Part shown: piece by piece, positions 24,279 to 32,635 of the stretch
How positions within the stretch are numbered: position 1 is the first letter of the stretch
Layout of the letters: every line of letters begins with the position of its first letter
From: CALMFG01 sp963674805
GTDB taxonomy: Bacteria; Bacillota; Clostridia; Christensenellales; CALMFG01
Assembly: GCA_963674805.2 (NCBI GenBank)
Contig: CAXXNY010000022.1
Span: forward strand, 62,001-126,000
DNA: 64,000 nt
Direction: 5' to 3'
The notes under the pieces: model-generated
Databases searched by the model: none
The model's input: the letters and a program-made list of their open reading frames with translations, nothing else
Told to the model about the DNA's origin: nothing
Translations under genes and position numbers: made by a program

Positions 24279-25688
24279 ATGTTCAAAGATTCAAAAACCG
24301 AAGAAGCCTATCGCGCACGCGCCGCCAGGTATTACACGGCGATGGACAACAACACACCGGACCGGATTCCCATCCGTTTTCTGATGCAGGAAGCCGCCGC
24401 ACGTTATATGGGCTACACCAACCAGCAGGTTGCGTGTGATTATAACCTCGCTTTTGAGGCGACACGCAAGGCCGGTGAGAAGATGGGCATTGACGCTGCC
24501 ATGGTGAACCTGATCTGGAGCAACTACGGACTGGCCAAAGCCGCATCTTGGAAATACCTTTATGTCCCCGGCGTTGATGTCGGGCTGGACAGTGTAAACC
24601 AATTCGGCGAACCGGCAAGCGAATCGGAGCTGTTTTTACAGGCCTCCGAATATGAGGAATTCACCGAAGACCCGACCGCGTTTCTCGTCAACAAATGGTT
24701 CGCGAGGGCAACCACCCGCATCGGCGAGATTGGTGATGAGGTCACTTTTGACCATAACGCGGCACTGATGTCGGGGGCGCTGGCATTCGGCGACTATATG
24801 AGCGCATTCGGTCCGGCATCTCATGCGTTTAAGTATGAATCCGGCCTTGTGAACGCATGCGCCGGTATGATCAAAGCCCCGCTCGATATTCTGGCCGACA
24901 AATTCCGCGGCTATCTGGACACCGCGATGGATTCGATTGAGCGTCCTGAGCAGGTCAAAAAAGCCTGCGAAGCACTGATGCCGCATATCGTCGCCAACGC
25001 GCTGAACGGCGCCGATCCGGAAAAGAAAGTGCCGATCACCATCTGGGCGCACCGCGGATGCGTGCCGTTTTTCTCTCAGGAAACGTTCGACAATATTTAC
25101 TGGGCAACGCTGAAGCCGGTCTTTGAAGAAATCACTGCGCACGGCTATCAGATTTTATTTTACGGCGAAGGCAACTGGGAAGCGCATTATGGTGCGCTGA
25201 AAGAAATGCCTGCCGGAAGCCTGATTTATCATCTAGATAAGGGTGATCCTGCCGTAGCGGCAGAGGCATTTAAAGGGCATTTTGCGGTAAGCGGCGGTTT
25301 GTCATATGATGTTCTCTCTAGGGGCACTACCGATGATGTAAAGGCGCATATGAAAACCCTGTTTGACATTATGAAACCCGGCGGCGGCTATATCCTTGAC
25401 GCAACTGCTTTGATGCTGCATGACGTAAAACCCGAAAATCTGGACGCCGCCGTAGCATATACGCTGGAGAACGGCGTCTATTCGCAGGGACATGCCAACC
25501 ATGTCCGCGGATCGGCCAGTCACCAGTCCATCCCGCAGGGCAAGCGTCCGCCGAATGTGGTGCGTCCGTGGAAACAGGAAAAGCAGGGCTACCGCATGCT
25601 TTCCGGTGAAACCGAACTGGTACAGCGCGTTTGGGAACAAAGGGACGCGGCATTATACAGCTATCTCTGGACAACCGTTCTTTGGTAA
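24279..25688 (+). CDS. URO-D superfamily protein with degenerate metal site (paralogue 3)
   Basis: The protein is 469 residues, longer than the other paralogues. It keeps barrel segments such as GGYILDATALMLHDVKPENLDAAV and a long N-terminal region (RIPIRFLMQEAAARYMGY). Where the others carry HxCG it reads FYGEGNWEAHY, and the later ligand position is DATAL, so the zinc site appears lost or rebuilt. It may be a catalytic variant or a non-enzymatic partner of paralogues 1 and 2. AAAGGAG precedes its ATG. It is the last gene of the plus-strand carbohydrate operon and is followed by a terminator. Confidence 0.75.
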   Translation: MFKDSKTEEAYRARAARYYTAMDNNTPDRIPIRFLMQEAAARYMGYTNQQVACDYNLAFEATRKAGEKMGIDAAMVNLIWSNYGLAKAASWKYLYVPGVDVGLDSVNQFGEPASESELFLQASEYEEFTEDPTAFLVNKWFARATTRIGEIGDEVTFDHNAALMSGALAFGDYMSAFGPASHAFKYESGLVNACAGMIKAPLDILADKFRGYLDTAMDSIERPEQVKKACEALMPHIVANALNGADPEKKVPITIWAHRGCVPFFSQETFDNIYWATLKPVFEEITAHGYQILFYGEGNWEAHYGALKEMPAGSLIYHLDKGDPAVAAEAFKGHFAVSGGLSYDVLSRGTTDDVKAHMKTLFDIMKPGGGYILDATALMLHDVKPENLDAAVAYTLENGVYSQGHANHVRGSASHQSIPQGKRPPNVVRPWKQEKQGYRMLSGETELVQRVWEQRDAALYSYLWTTVLW

Positions 25689-25705
25689 GAATTTAATTCA
25701 ATCTG

Positions 25706-25732
25706 TCCTCCGGTTCTTCCGGAGGATTTTTT
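25706..25732 (+). terminator. Rho-independent terminator of the carbohydrate operon
   Basis: TCCTCCGG pairs with CCGGAGGA and is followed by six T residues, 18 bases past the last stop codon. Confidence 0.88.
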
Positions 25733-25735
25733 ATG

Positions 25736-25767
25736 CAAAAAAGCCGGGGATTAATCCGCCGGCTTTC
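25736..25767 (-). terminator. Rho-independent terminator of the sugar ABC transporter operon
   Basis: On the minus strand AAAGCCGG pairs with CCGGCTTT and runs into TTTTTTGC. It stands back-to-back with the plus-strand terminator, ending the convergent importer operon. Confidence 0.82.
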
Positions 25768-25792
25768 ATTATCTTTCTTCTTTAATCTTCTT

Positions 25793-26749
25793 TTATACGC
25801 GAACCGTTGGTTTCCGGTTATAGATAATCAGCAGTATAATCAGCATCGCACCCATGATGATGTTACGCATCATTACGGCGGTATTAATTGTTGAGAGGAA
25901 CAGGCTGAGCGACATGAGCATCAGCGTTCCGGTAAACGTCCCGAAGTAACTTGGCTTGCCGCCTGCGAGCAGCGTGCCGCCGATAACTACTGCGGCAATC
26001 GACTGCATCGTATAGCCGTCAAAAGTCGCAATCTGCATCTGCTTGTAATAGCCCGCGCCCATAACACCGCCGAGACCCGCCATCATCCCTGCTACGGCAT
26101 AGGCCAGCATGCGGATACGCTTTGCCCGGATACCCGAAAGCCGCGCGGCCGTGTCATTCGTGCCGACCAGATTCAACCGTGCGCCGAACTGCGTCCGCGT
26201 CAAAAAGACGACAACGATGATATAAAAGCCCATCGCAACAATAAAGAATCCGGGGATAAATCCGAGAAAGCGGTGCGACAGCGCCGCAGACAGCTGGTCA
26301 GAAACCTGGCCGCGGGGCGCACTGCCTGAGAATATCGGCTGGAACTTCGTCAGTACGTTCGCCATTGACAGCGTCATAATCAATGCCGGAATACGGATAT
26401 AAGCGACGCCAACACCGTTTAAGAATCCGACAAAGAATCCGAACGCAAGACAGATTAAAATAACCGGGATCAGCATCGCGTGATTGCCGTCCATAATTTC
26501 CACAGTCAGGCACGCGGTCGTAGACATGATTGCACCGACCGAAAGGTCAATGCCGTCGCCCGAAGTAATAACCACCATTTGAGCCGCGCTGACAAACAAC
26601 AGCAGAGAAGCGTTCGCCAGTATCGTCGCCACGGACGTCAGCGAAAACGCAGTAGGCCGCATTGCCGACATAACTAAGAACAAAACCACGGCCAGCGCAA
26701 GCGCCATGACCGATGTATCGTTCAAAGCTGACTTTATCTTTTTAATCAT
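25793..26749 (-). CDS. Sugar ABC transporter permease 2 (RbsC/BPD_transp_2 family)
   Basis: The 318-residue membrane protein has about nine or ten hydrophobic segments. SGDGIDLSVGAIM and the EAA-like loop region AYIRIPALIMTLSM with GTNDTAARLSGIRAKRIRM are typical of RbsC-like permeases. The start is the ATG at 26749 (MIKKIKSAL), which overlaps the stop of the upstream permease by 8 bases; the longer frame lies over that gene. With the first permease it forms the membrane pore of the importer. Confidence 0.9.
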   Translation of the reverse strand: MIKKIKSALNDTSVMALALAVVLFLVMSAMRPTAFSLTSVATILANASLLLFVSAAQMVVITSGDGIDLSVGAIMSTTACLTVEIMDGNHAMLIPVILICLAFGFFVGFLNGVGVAYIRIPALIMTLSMANVLTKFQPIFSGSAPRGQVSDQLSAALSHRFLGFIPGFFIVAMGFYIIVVVFLTRTQFGARLNLVGTNDTAARLSGIRAKRIRMLAYAVAGMMAGLGGVMGAGYYKQMQIATFDGYTMQSIAAVVIGGTLLAGGKPSYFGTFTGTLMLMSLSLFLSTINTAVMMRNIIMGAMLIILLIIYNRKPTVRV

Positions 26750-27806
26750 TGTTTTCGGCCTCCTTTGCGTTATCAATCCGGAATATCTGCTGTACCTTAT
26801 TTTTCGTCTTATTGCTGAAGACAACCGCAAAGATAATACCCAGCATCGTGATAATCTGTCCGACAAAGTCCTGATAATAGGACGAGACAGAGAACCCAGG
26901 AACGAATGACGGGATGAATTTCGTAAACATGTAGCTGGTTGCGTTGTTCACCAGCGTCATGAAGAACGCACCCAGTATACCGCAGGTCATGGTCCCCCAT
27001 CCGCCGGTAATCAGCGTTCCTCCGATCAGTGCCGCCGCAACGGACTGCAGCGTTTTAATATCCCCTGTTAACGGGTTCGAGCTCGCCAGCATCAGCGTCC
27101 ACATGATTCCGGCCAGGCCGACAAATGCGCCGCTGACCAGATATGCCCTTAAGGTTGTGCCGGCCGTTGAGATACCGGTTAAATAAGTCGATTTCTCATT
27201 GCCGCCCAACGCATACATTTCTTTGATACGCGGCAGTTTGCGCATAAACATCCAGAGCAGAATCAAAAAGATCAGCAGAAAAACGGTGTTAGGGACACCT
27301 AAGATATCTCCGCGATAGCTTTTCCACAGCTCACGCGCCACTTTGCCCTGCGGCCGGTCGCTGATAAAAACATTAAAGCCTTTTACCACAAACGCCATGC
27401 CATAGGTTGCCAGCATCGGCGGAATCCGGAAATAACCGACCAGTACGCCGTTGATGAGCCCGACCAGCACCGCCAGTGAGAATCCGATGACATATGCCGC
27501 CCATATCGGAAGCCAGGGCAGATGCGTCGGCATCATGACCGCAAAGACATTCACCAGTGACATCGTAATCCCGGTTGAAATATCGATGTTGCCCGACACC
27601 ATGACGATGCTTTGCGCCATCGTTAAGATCACAAGCGGCATCGCCGTTGAAAACAGGGTCTGCATGCTGGATGCCTTAAAAAATGCCGCGCCCTGCATGA
27701 TGATGTTTAATATAATGATAACGACAATCAGAACAGATCCCATGTACTCCGGCTTTTGCTTGAATATATTGAAATAAGCGTTAACGCTCAGACGATTGTT
27801 TTTCAT
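26742..27806 (-). CDS. Sugar ABC transporter permease 1 (RbsC/BPD_transp_2 family)
   Basis: The 354-residue polytopic membrane protein has MVSGNIDISTGITMSLVNVF near the end of the second or third helix, and YALGGNEKSTYLTGISTAGTTLRAYLVSG as the ATPase-contacting loop of RbsC-type permeases. It starts 4 bases past the ATPase gene. Importers with two different permeases are known in the autoinducer-2 and related sugar systems. A tract of charged residues (NKTKNKVQQIFRIDNAKEAENND) forms the cytoplasmic tail. Confidence 0.9.
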   Translation of the reverse strand: MKNNRLSVNAYFNIFKQKPEYMGSVLIVVIIILNIIMQGAAFFKASSMQTLFSTAMPLVILTMAQSIVMVSGNIDISTGITMSLVNVFAVMMPTHLPWLPIWAAYVIGFSLAVLVGLINGVLVGYFRIPPMLATYGMAFVVKGFNVFISDRPQGKVARELWKSYRGDILGVPNTVFLLIFLILLWMFMRKLPRIKEMYALGGNEKSTYLTGISTAGTTLRAYLVSGAFVGLAGIMWTLMLASSNPLTGDIKTLQSVAAALIGGTLITGGWGTMTCGILGAFFMTLVNNATSYMFTKFIPSFVPGFSVSSYYQDFVGQIITMLGIIFAVVFSNKTKNKVQQIFRIDNAKEAENND

Positions 27807-27810
27807 ATTG

Positions 27811-29340
27811 TTAGTTCCCCTTCTGGTTTGCGACGTTCATTTCACTTAAGCCAAGCATTGCGGAAACCAAATGTTCCTCTGTACTTGTCGGTCCTTCCAG
27901 CACCGCATGTATTTTACCCTCGAAGAAAACATAGATACGGTCGGATACTTCTAAAAGTTCATCATTATCACTGGAGACGATCAGCACCGTCATGCCCGCT
28001 TCGGCAGCGCTATAAAGGAACTTATGCAGTTCCTGGCGTGCCGTGACGTCCACACCCTTTGTCGGATCGTCTAACAGCAAAATCTCCGGCGTAATGAATA
28101 TCCAGCGTCCAAACACAACCTTCTGCTGATTGCCGCCCGAAAGTGAACTGATCGGGTCATTAATCTTTCCGATCTTGATGTTATAATTATCGACGATTTC
28201 CTGCGTTGCACGGTTGACCCGCTTTCGTGCATATAAGCTGAGGTTCCGTTTCTTCGCCAGTCTTGCGCTGAAGATGTTTTCGCCGATTGTCCGCTGGTCA
28301 AATACCGATTCGCGATTCCGGTCGCCGGATATAAAACCAATACCATCCCGCACCGCATTGGCGGCATCGCTGTATTTCACTTCATTCCCTTTAATGACGA
28401 CTTTGCCGCTGCTGAACGGCATAACGCCGTACAGCGCCCGCAGAAACTGTGATTGGCCCTGTCCTTCAAGCCCGCCGAGCCCGATGACTTCGCCCTTTTT
28501 CACGGACATCGTGACGTTTTTGACATAATGGTCAATGCTTAAGTCTTCAACATACAGCACCGAATCTGCGTCCGCCTGGTCCACCCGGTGTACGGTGTGC
28601 TGGGAGGACGCCTCAGGCATCTTCGCCGTCATATGATAAACAACCTTGTTGACTTCTGTTTCTTTTAAATCGACATCCGCCACCGAGTCCCCGTTCCTTA
28701 AGATGACCGCACGGGACGCAAGATTATATATCTCATCCAGCCTGTGGGTAACAAAAACGATTGAAACGCCGGTCTTTGCCAATGCCTTTAAGTTCTTAAA
28801 CAACAGCTCAACTTCGTTATGGTGAAGCGTCGCTGTGACTTCATCCAGCAATAAAAGATCCGGTTTCCAGGAAACCGCTTTTACAATCTCGATCATGCTT
28901 AATACTGACGGTGGCAGATAGGACGGATAATCATCCGGATTACAATTGATTTGATATTGGTCAAGCAGTGTTTTGACGTAAGCTTTGTTTGCTTTTTCGT
29001 CAATCCTGCCGAATTTCCCTAGTATATAATGGCCCAGCATGACATTCTCATATACCGTCATGCGCGGCAGCAGGCTGAGTTCCTGATAAGCAACCGCAAT
29101 CTTGAGTTTCCTTGAAACCTCGCTGCCTGTTATATTGACTTCCCGGCCATTGATTCTAATATCCCCCGAGTCCGGTTTTACTCCGCCGCCGAGTATCTTG
29201 ATCAGCGTGGACTTACCGGATCCGTTTGCGCCCAATAATGCGACGATTTCGCCTTTTTTGACATTCATAGACGCGTCTTTTAATGCTTGTACCGCTCCAA
29301 AACTTTTCTTAATGTTTTTCGCTTCCAGCAAATTTACCAT
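27811..29340 (-). CDS. Sugar ABC transporter ATPase (RbsA/MglA type, two nucleotide-binding domains)
   Basis: The 509-residue protein has two fused ATPase domains. Domain 1 has an intact Walker A (LLGANGSGKSTLIKIL) and Walker B (LLLLDEVTATL), but its signature reads YLPPSVLSMIEIVKAV instead of LSxGQQQ. Domain 2 has a changed Walker A (GLGGLEGQGQSQFLRAL), as is usual in this family, with a good signature LSGGNQQKVVFGRW and Walker B ILLLDDPTKGVD. So one composite ATP site looks complete and the other looks degenerate on both faces. The ribosome binding site is probably TGAGG eight bases before the ATG. It energises the importer. Confidence 0.93.
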   Translation of the reverse strand: MVNLLEAKNIKKSFGAVQALKDASMNVKKGEIVALLGANGSGKSTLIKILGGGVKPDSGDIRINGREVNITGSEVSRKLKIAVAYQELSLLPRMTVYENVMLGHYILGKFGRIDEKANKAYVKTLLDQYQINCNPDDYPSYLPPSVLSMIEIVKAVSWKPDLLLLDEVTATLHHNEVELLFKNLKALAKTGVSIVFVTHRLDEIYNLASRAVILRNGDSVADVDLKETEVNKVVYHMTAKMPEASSQHTVHRVDQADADSVLYVEDLSIDHYVKNVTMSVKKGEVIGLGGLEGQGQSQFLRALYGVMPFSSGKVVIKGNEVKYSDAANAVRDGIGFISGDRNRESVFDQRTIGENIFSARLAKKRNLSLYARKRVNRATQEIVDNYNIKIGKINDPISSLSGGNQQKVVFGRWIFITPEILLLDDPTKGVDVTARQELHKFLYSAAEAGMTVLIVSSDNDELLEVSDRIYVFFEGKIHAVLEGPTSTEEHLVSAMLGLSEMNVANQKGN

Positions 29341-29524
29341 CTCCCTTGCCTCATCATATTATGTAATCAGCAGCTACGATGACATACGCTACCTTTATTT
29401 TATAGAAAAGTGATATTAAGTTCAAGCGTACAGTTTTTATTAAACATTCATCCGCAGCCGTTGACTTAGATAATATGGATGCTTTCGCTTGATCCCAAAG
29501 GGTGTTTTAGTCCTCTTATCGTTA

Positions 29525-29560
29525 TTAAGCCCGCACGGACGAAAGACCGTACGGGCTTAA
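29525..29560 (-). other. Strong intercistronic hairpin between binding-protein and ATPase genes
   Basis: TTAAGCCCG-c-ACGG pairs with CCGT-a-CGGGCTTAA around an 8-base loop. No T tract follows on the minus strand. It lies between the end of the binding-protein gene (29609) and the ATPase start (29340). Such hairpins stabilise the upstream message or partly terminate it, giving more binding protein than transporter. The remainder of this 268-base gap shows nothing else. Confidence 0.75.
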
Positions 29561-29608
29561 CTGAGTGTTTGATTAATCAAGTGAAAAAATTTTGTCCTAA
29601 ACTAATCC

Positions 29609-30757
29609 TTACTTGAAGTAAGCGTCAGCAGCTTCTTCGGTTAAGTATGTGGACATCTGATCGGTATCTTCGCTGTCTTTCCACTTTTCTACCGCATCAG
29701 CGAGCGTATCCGGTGTTACCGTATAGGTCGGTGTGTAATAAGCAACCAGAGCGCCATTTGCATCTTCTTTCAAAGCGTCATCTTTGAATTCCCAGCCGGC
29801 AGCCATACGAACTGCAATCTTGAGTGCGGATGCGCCAACACCCGGCGGATTTTCGATGATCACAAAGTCGATAACATCTCCGTCTGCATTAATACGATCC
29901 AGCATACGTACAAATCCAACTTCTTCATCAGAGGTGATGAATTCCGGATAAGGTGCGCCTGCTTCTTCGATCGCCTGTAAAATCCCCACGCAGCCTTCTT
30001 CGGTTAAGATCGCGTCGTATTCGATACCTGAAGCGATAACTTCTGACATCAGTTTCTTTGATTCAGTTTGGCTCCAGCCATGTGCGCCGGTATATACGAT
30101 TTCGAAATTCGGGTTTTCAGCCAGTCTTTGATCCCAAACATCGCCGCGCAGACCGGAACCTGTTGTTCCCGGCAGTCCGCTGAAGTTTAAGAGTTTTGCT
30201 TCTGCGCCGTTGAAGTGAGCGACTAAAGCGTCAAAGTTTGTGCCTGCCCATACGGTCTGGTCGGTTTGTACGCCGACAACACCGGGGTATGGATAAAGGT
30301 TATCAACCGGAATGACGATGATGCCTGTATCAATCGCAGCTTCGAATGCAGCATCCAGTCCGCTGCTTCCGCCGGCATTGATCAGAATAATGTCATAGCC
30401 ATCGTTGACGCATTGCTCAAAATACTGAACTTCTAAAGCGGAGTCCTGGTTCGGGCAAAGCGCCTGGTATTCAGAGATAACGCCCTGTTCGATGTATTGA
30501 TCTGCAACCTCTTTAATCTGGGCTTCATAGGTAATACGCCAGCCGTGTGCGTTGGTCCAGTTGATAGACGCAACTTTGAGGCCTAACTGAGGCAATCCTT
30601 CTTCTTCAGCCGGTGCAGCCGCTTCATCCATTGTTTCGGCTTCGGTTGCAGCTTCTTCAGGTTCGCTGGCTGGTGCGGCAGTGTCACTCGTTGAGCCACA
30701 GCTTACCAGAGCGAAAACTAATACGGCAACCAATAGAACCGTCAACAGTTTCTTCAT
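29609..30757 (-). CDS. Sugar ABC transporter substrate-binding lipoprotein (periplasmic binding protein type 1)
   Basis: The 382-residue precursor has a lipoprotein signal peptide: KK, a hydrophobic stretch, then the lipobox LVSC with Cys20 as the lipidated residue. An acidic Glu/Ala-rich linker runs to about residue 58. The mature fold begins with LGLKVASINWTNAHGWRITYEAQI and includes GYDIILINAGGSSGLDAAFEAAIDTG, typical of RbsB-like proteins. It is the first gene of the importer operon, has an AAGGAGG site, and stands behind the promoter and operator shared with the ROK gene. The ligand is unknown. Confidence 0.92.
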   Translation of the reverse strand: MKKLLTVLLVAVLVFALVSCGSTSDTAAPASEPEEAATEAETMDEAAAPAEEEGLPQLGLKVASINWTNAHGWRITYEAQIKEVADQYIEQGVISEYQALCPNQDSALEVQYFEQCVNDGYDIILINAGGSSGLDAAFEAAIDTGIIVIPVDNLYPYPGVVGVQTDQTVWAGTNFDALVAHFNGAEAKLLNFSGLPGTTGSGLRGDVWDQRLAENPNFEIVYTGAHGWSQTESKKLMSEVIASGIEYDAILTEEGCVGILQAIEEAGAPYPEFITSDEEVGFVRMLDRINADGDVIDFVIIENPPGVGASALKIAVRMAAGWEFKDDALKEDANGALVAYYTPTYTVTPDTLADAVEKWKDSEDTDQMSTYLTEEAADAYFK

Positions 30758-30805
30758 CTTCTATTCCTCCTTAATAATATATGCAGGAAGCGATAAACGC
30801 CCCGC

Positions 30806-30831
30806 AAATCAATTAATACGGGTATTGATTT
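30806..30831. promoter_or_regulatory. Imperfect 26-bp palindrome in the importer leader
   Basis: Outer arms AAATCAAT and ATTGATTT match perfectly around a near-symmetric core AATACGGGTATT. It lies about 50 bp before the binding-protein start codon, well downstream of the promoter. It may be a second operator or a leader hairpin. No T tract follows, so it is not a simple terminator. Confidence 0.5.
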
Positions 30832-30917
30832 GATCTTGTACAGTTGCCCATACACGTATTAAATTATCTTTTTTTTGATTTCCCAGTAAACCAGTAAGTG
30901 GAGTAATTAGAGCATGT

Positions 30918-30940
30918 CTTTGTTAAATACTTTACTAAAC
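30918..30940 (-). promoter_or_regulatory. Putative ROK-regulator operator, copy 2
   Basis: Read on the minus strand it begins GTTTAGTAAAGTATTT and agrees at 20 of 23 positions with the element at 9675-9697. It starts 11 bases past the -10 box, covering the expected start of transcription. Confidence 0.75.
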
Positions 30941-30951
30941 TTCTTTTATTA

Positions 30952-30980
30952 ATTCTACCGCAAATCCGCCATCATGTCAA
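30952..30980 (-). promoter_or_regulatory. Sigma-A-type promoter of the sugar importer operon
   Basis: On the minus strand TTGACA (30980-30975) and TAGAAT (30957-30952) are 17 bases apart. The wider sequence, including TTGACATGA and TGCGGTA before the -10, is nearly the same as in the ROK promoter. The leader to the start codon is about 190 bases. The 30758-31147 interval holds this promoter, operator, palindrome and the next terminator. Confidence 0.85.
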
Positions 30981-31075
30981 CACCTTAAAATCATCGTTTA
31001 CAGATTTAAATCATGTTGCCTGTTTTCTTAGTAAATTGCTAAAAATGGCCGCGGGATTAAATCCTTTTTTTAAAT

Positions 31076-31112
31076 ATAAAAAGGGATAACCGTTTTATTA
31101 AGGCTATCCCCA
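31076..31112 (-). terminator. Rho-independent terminator after the Gfo/Idh/MocA gene
   Basis: On the minus strand GGGATAGCC pairs with GGTTATCCC (two G-T pairs) and is followed by TTTTTATAT. It lies about 35 bases past the stop at 31148 and separates this gene from the importer operon. Confidence 0.8.
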
Positions 31113-31147
31113 ACATCATTATTTTTATGTTTTAACAGCTGTTCGGA

Positions 31148-32308
31148 TTAATATTTCACCCAGGCTGAATCTGCGTTGTTGCTTTCCACACACTTCTCAA
31201 CAAACACATTCCCGTTGATACCCGCATCGACACCCGGGTAATCCGCCTGGATTGTTTTGCCTGATTTCAGCGCTGCAACATCCTTAATAAATTCCCGGTA
31301 AATATTTGCAAAGGCAACAAAATGCCCTTCGACATGTCCGCTCGGAATGCGGATAACAGCGTTCACTTCGGGATAAAAATATCCGTTCCCCCGTGATAGC
31401 ACTCGCTTTGATTCACCCAGCATATTCACGATTAAATGATCCGGGTCTTCCTGATGCCATTCAATGGTTCCCTTTTCTCCGCACACCATGAATGCCAGAT
31501 CATTATCATGACCGATTGCAATCTGGGATACCCAAATCGTTCCCTTTGCGCCGCCCTTGTATTTTACCATCACCTTACCGTCATTATCCAGCTGCCTGCC
31601 GTCTCCGTAAGATGTTAAATCGGCGCAGACCGCTTCAATCTCCAGCCCGGTCACATAGGCGATCATATTTTCGATATGCGTGCCGATATCGCCCATACAA
31701 TTCGAGATCCCGGACTGCTTGGGATCGCACCGCCATGACGCCTGTTTTGATCCCTCTTTTTCAACTTGGGTCGCGAGCCAACCCTGCAGGTACTGTCCGC
31801 GAACGGCCCGTACCTTTCCGATGTCGCCGTTTAGAATCATTTGCCGTGCCTGTTTCACCATCGTATATCCGGTATAAGTATAGGTGACGCAAAACCGGAG
31901 GCCCTTCGATTCGGCAATGCGCTTTAATTCCCTGCCTTCTTCGCTGGTCATTGTCAATGGTTTATCGCAGACCACATGAATGCCGTTTTCCAGAAAGGCT
32001 TTGGATACCGGATAGTGTGTGCTGTTCGGCGTTGTAATCACCACAAAGTCAATGCCGTTCTCACGCTTGGCTTCGGCATCGGCCATTTCTTCAAAAGTGC
32101 GGTATAGCCGGTCGGGTGAAAGCCCGTAGTGGCTCCCGGTAATCAGCGTTTTTTCATAATCTCTCGAAAAACTGCCCGCTGCAAGTTCGGCTTCCCCGTC
32201 AAGGTCAATCCCCATCTTATGCACTTCGCCGATAAACGATCCGGGTCCGCCCCCGACCATGCCGTACAGGAGCTTTTCTTTTTTCTGATCCTGATTTGTT
32301 TCCTTCAT
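31148..32308 (-). CDS. Gfo/Idh/MocA-family oxidoreductase
   Basis: The protein is 386 residues from the ATG at 32308 (MKETNQ), preceded by AGAGG. The frame upstream to 32437 covers the promoter region and is not coding. The N-terminal NAD(P)-binding loop is GMVGGGPGSFIGEVHK, and CDKPLTMTSEEG carries the conserved Lys of the EKP motif. SGISNCMGDIGTHIENM is the catalytic-region Asp-xxx-His. The family oxidises or epimerises sugars, inositols and glycosides. It is transcribed alone, behind a 20-bp palindrome, but lies next to the sugar importer and may act in the same pathway. Confidence 0.9.
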   Translation of the reverse strand: MKETNQDQKKEKLLYGMVGGGPGSFIGEVHKMGIDLDGEAELAAGSFSRDYEKTLITGSHYGLSPDRLYRTFEEMADAEAKRENGIDFVVITTPNSTHYPVSKAFLENGIHVVCDKPLTMTSEEGRELKRIAESKGLRFCVTYTYTGYTMVKQARQMILNGDIGKVRAVRGQYLQGWLATQVEKEGSKQASWRCDPKQSGISNCMGDIGTHIENMIAYVTGLEIEAVCADLTSYGDGRQLDNDGKVMVKYKGGAKGTIWVSQIAIGHDNDLAFMVCGEKGTIEWHQEDPDHLIVNMLGESKRVLSRGNGYFYPEVNAVIRIPSGHVEGHFVAFANIYREFIKDVAALKSGKTIQADYPGVDAGINGNVFVEKCVESNNADSAWVKY

Positions 32309-32400
32309 TAATAACCTCTTTCCGCGGTTCGGCGTTATGCTTTTATCAACCATAATAACAAAACCGCATATAAATCGAGGACATGCGCTTTCTTCACTGA

Positions 32401-32420
32401 TTATGTTTATATAAACATAA
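32401..32420. promoter_or_regulatory. Perfect 20-bp palindromic operator candidate
   Basis: TTATGTTTATATAAACATAA is its own reverse complement. It lies 93-112 bp upstream of the Gfo/Idh/MocA start codon, in the 327-bp gap between that gene and rsbR. TTGCAT upstream on the minus strand and the TATAAA inside the palindrome suggest it overlaps the -10 region of the oxidoreductase promoter. The regulator is not known. Confidence 0.6.
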
Positions 32421-32527
32421 AATACGGTAAAATGCAAAAAAAATCAGCATTTCAGTTTTTCCAAGTTCAGAATAACATATCCAACCGTTCCTTATGGCGC
32501 ATCTAGCAAAATTATGTGCGTATTGTA

Positions 32528-32555
32528 TTGATTGACTGGATAAATATGTTATAAT
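32528..32555 (+). promoter_or_regulatory. Promoter of the stressosome operon
   Basis: TTGATT (32528-32533) and a consensus TATAAT (32550-32555) are 16 bases apart, about 80 bases before the RsbR-like start codon. Confidence 0.65.
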
Positions 32556-32635
32556 GAGATATTATATTATGTAACATAGATTCATCTGCTGTAGGAATAG
32601 ACCAGATTTATGCTTAATTATTTAAAAGGAGAAGC

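Noticed and set aside
12934..25688. HemE (haem biosynthesis) identity for the URO-D genes
   Set aside because: No other haem or porphyrin genes nearby, several divergent copies, and metal-type ligands (HxC) that HemE lacks.
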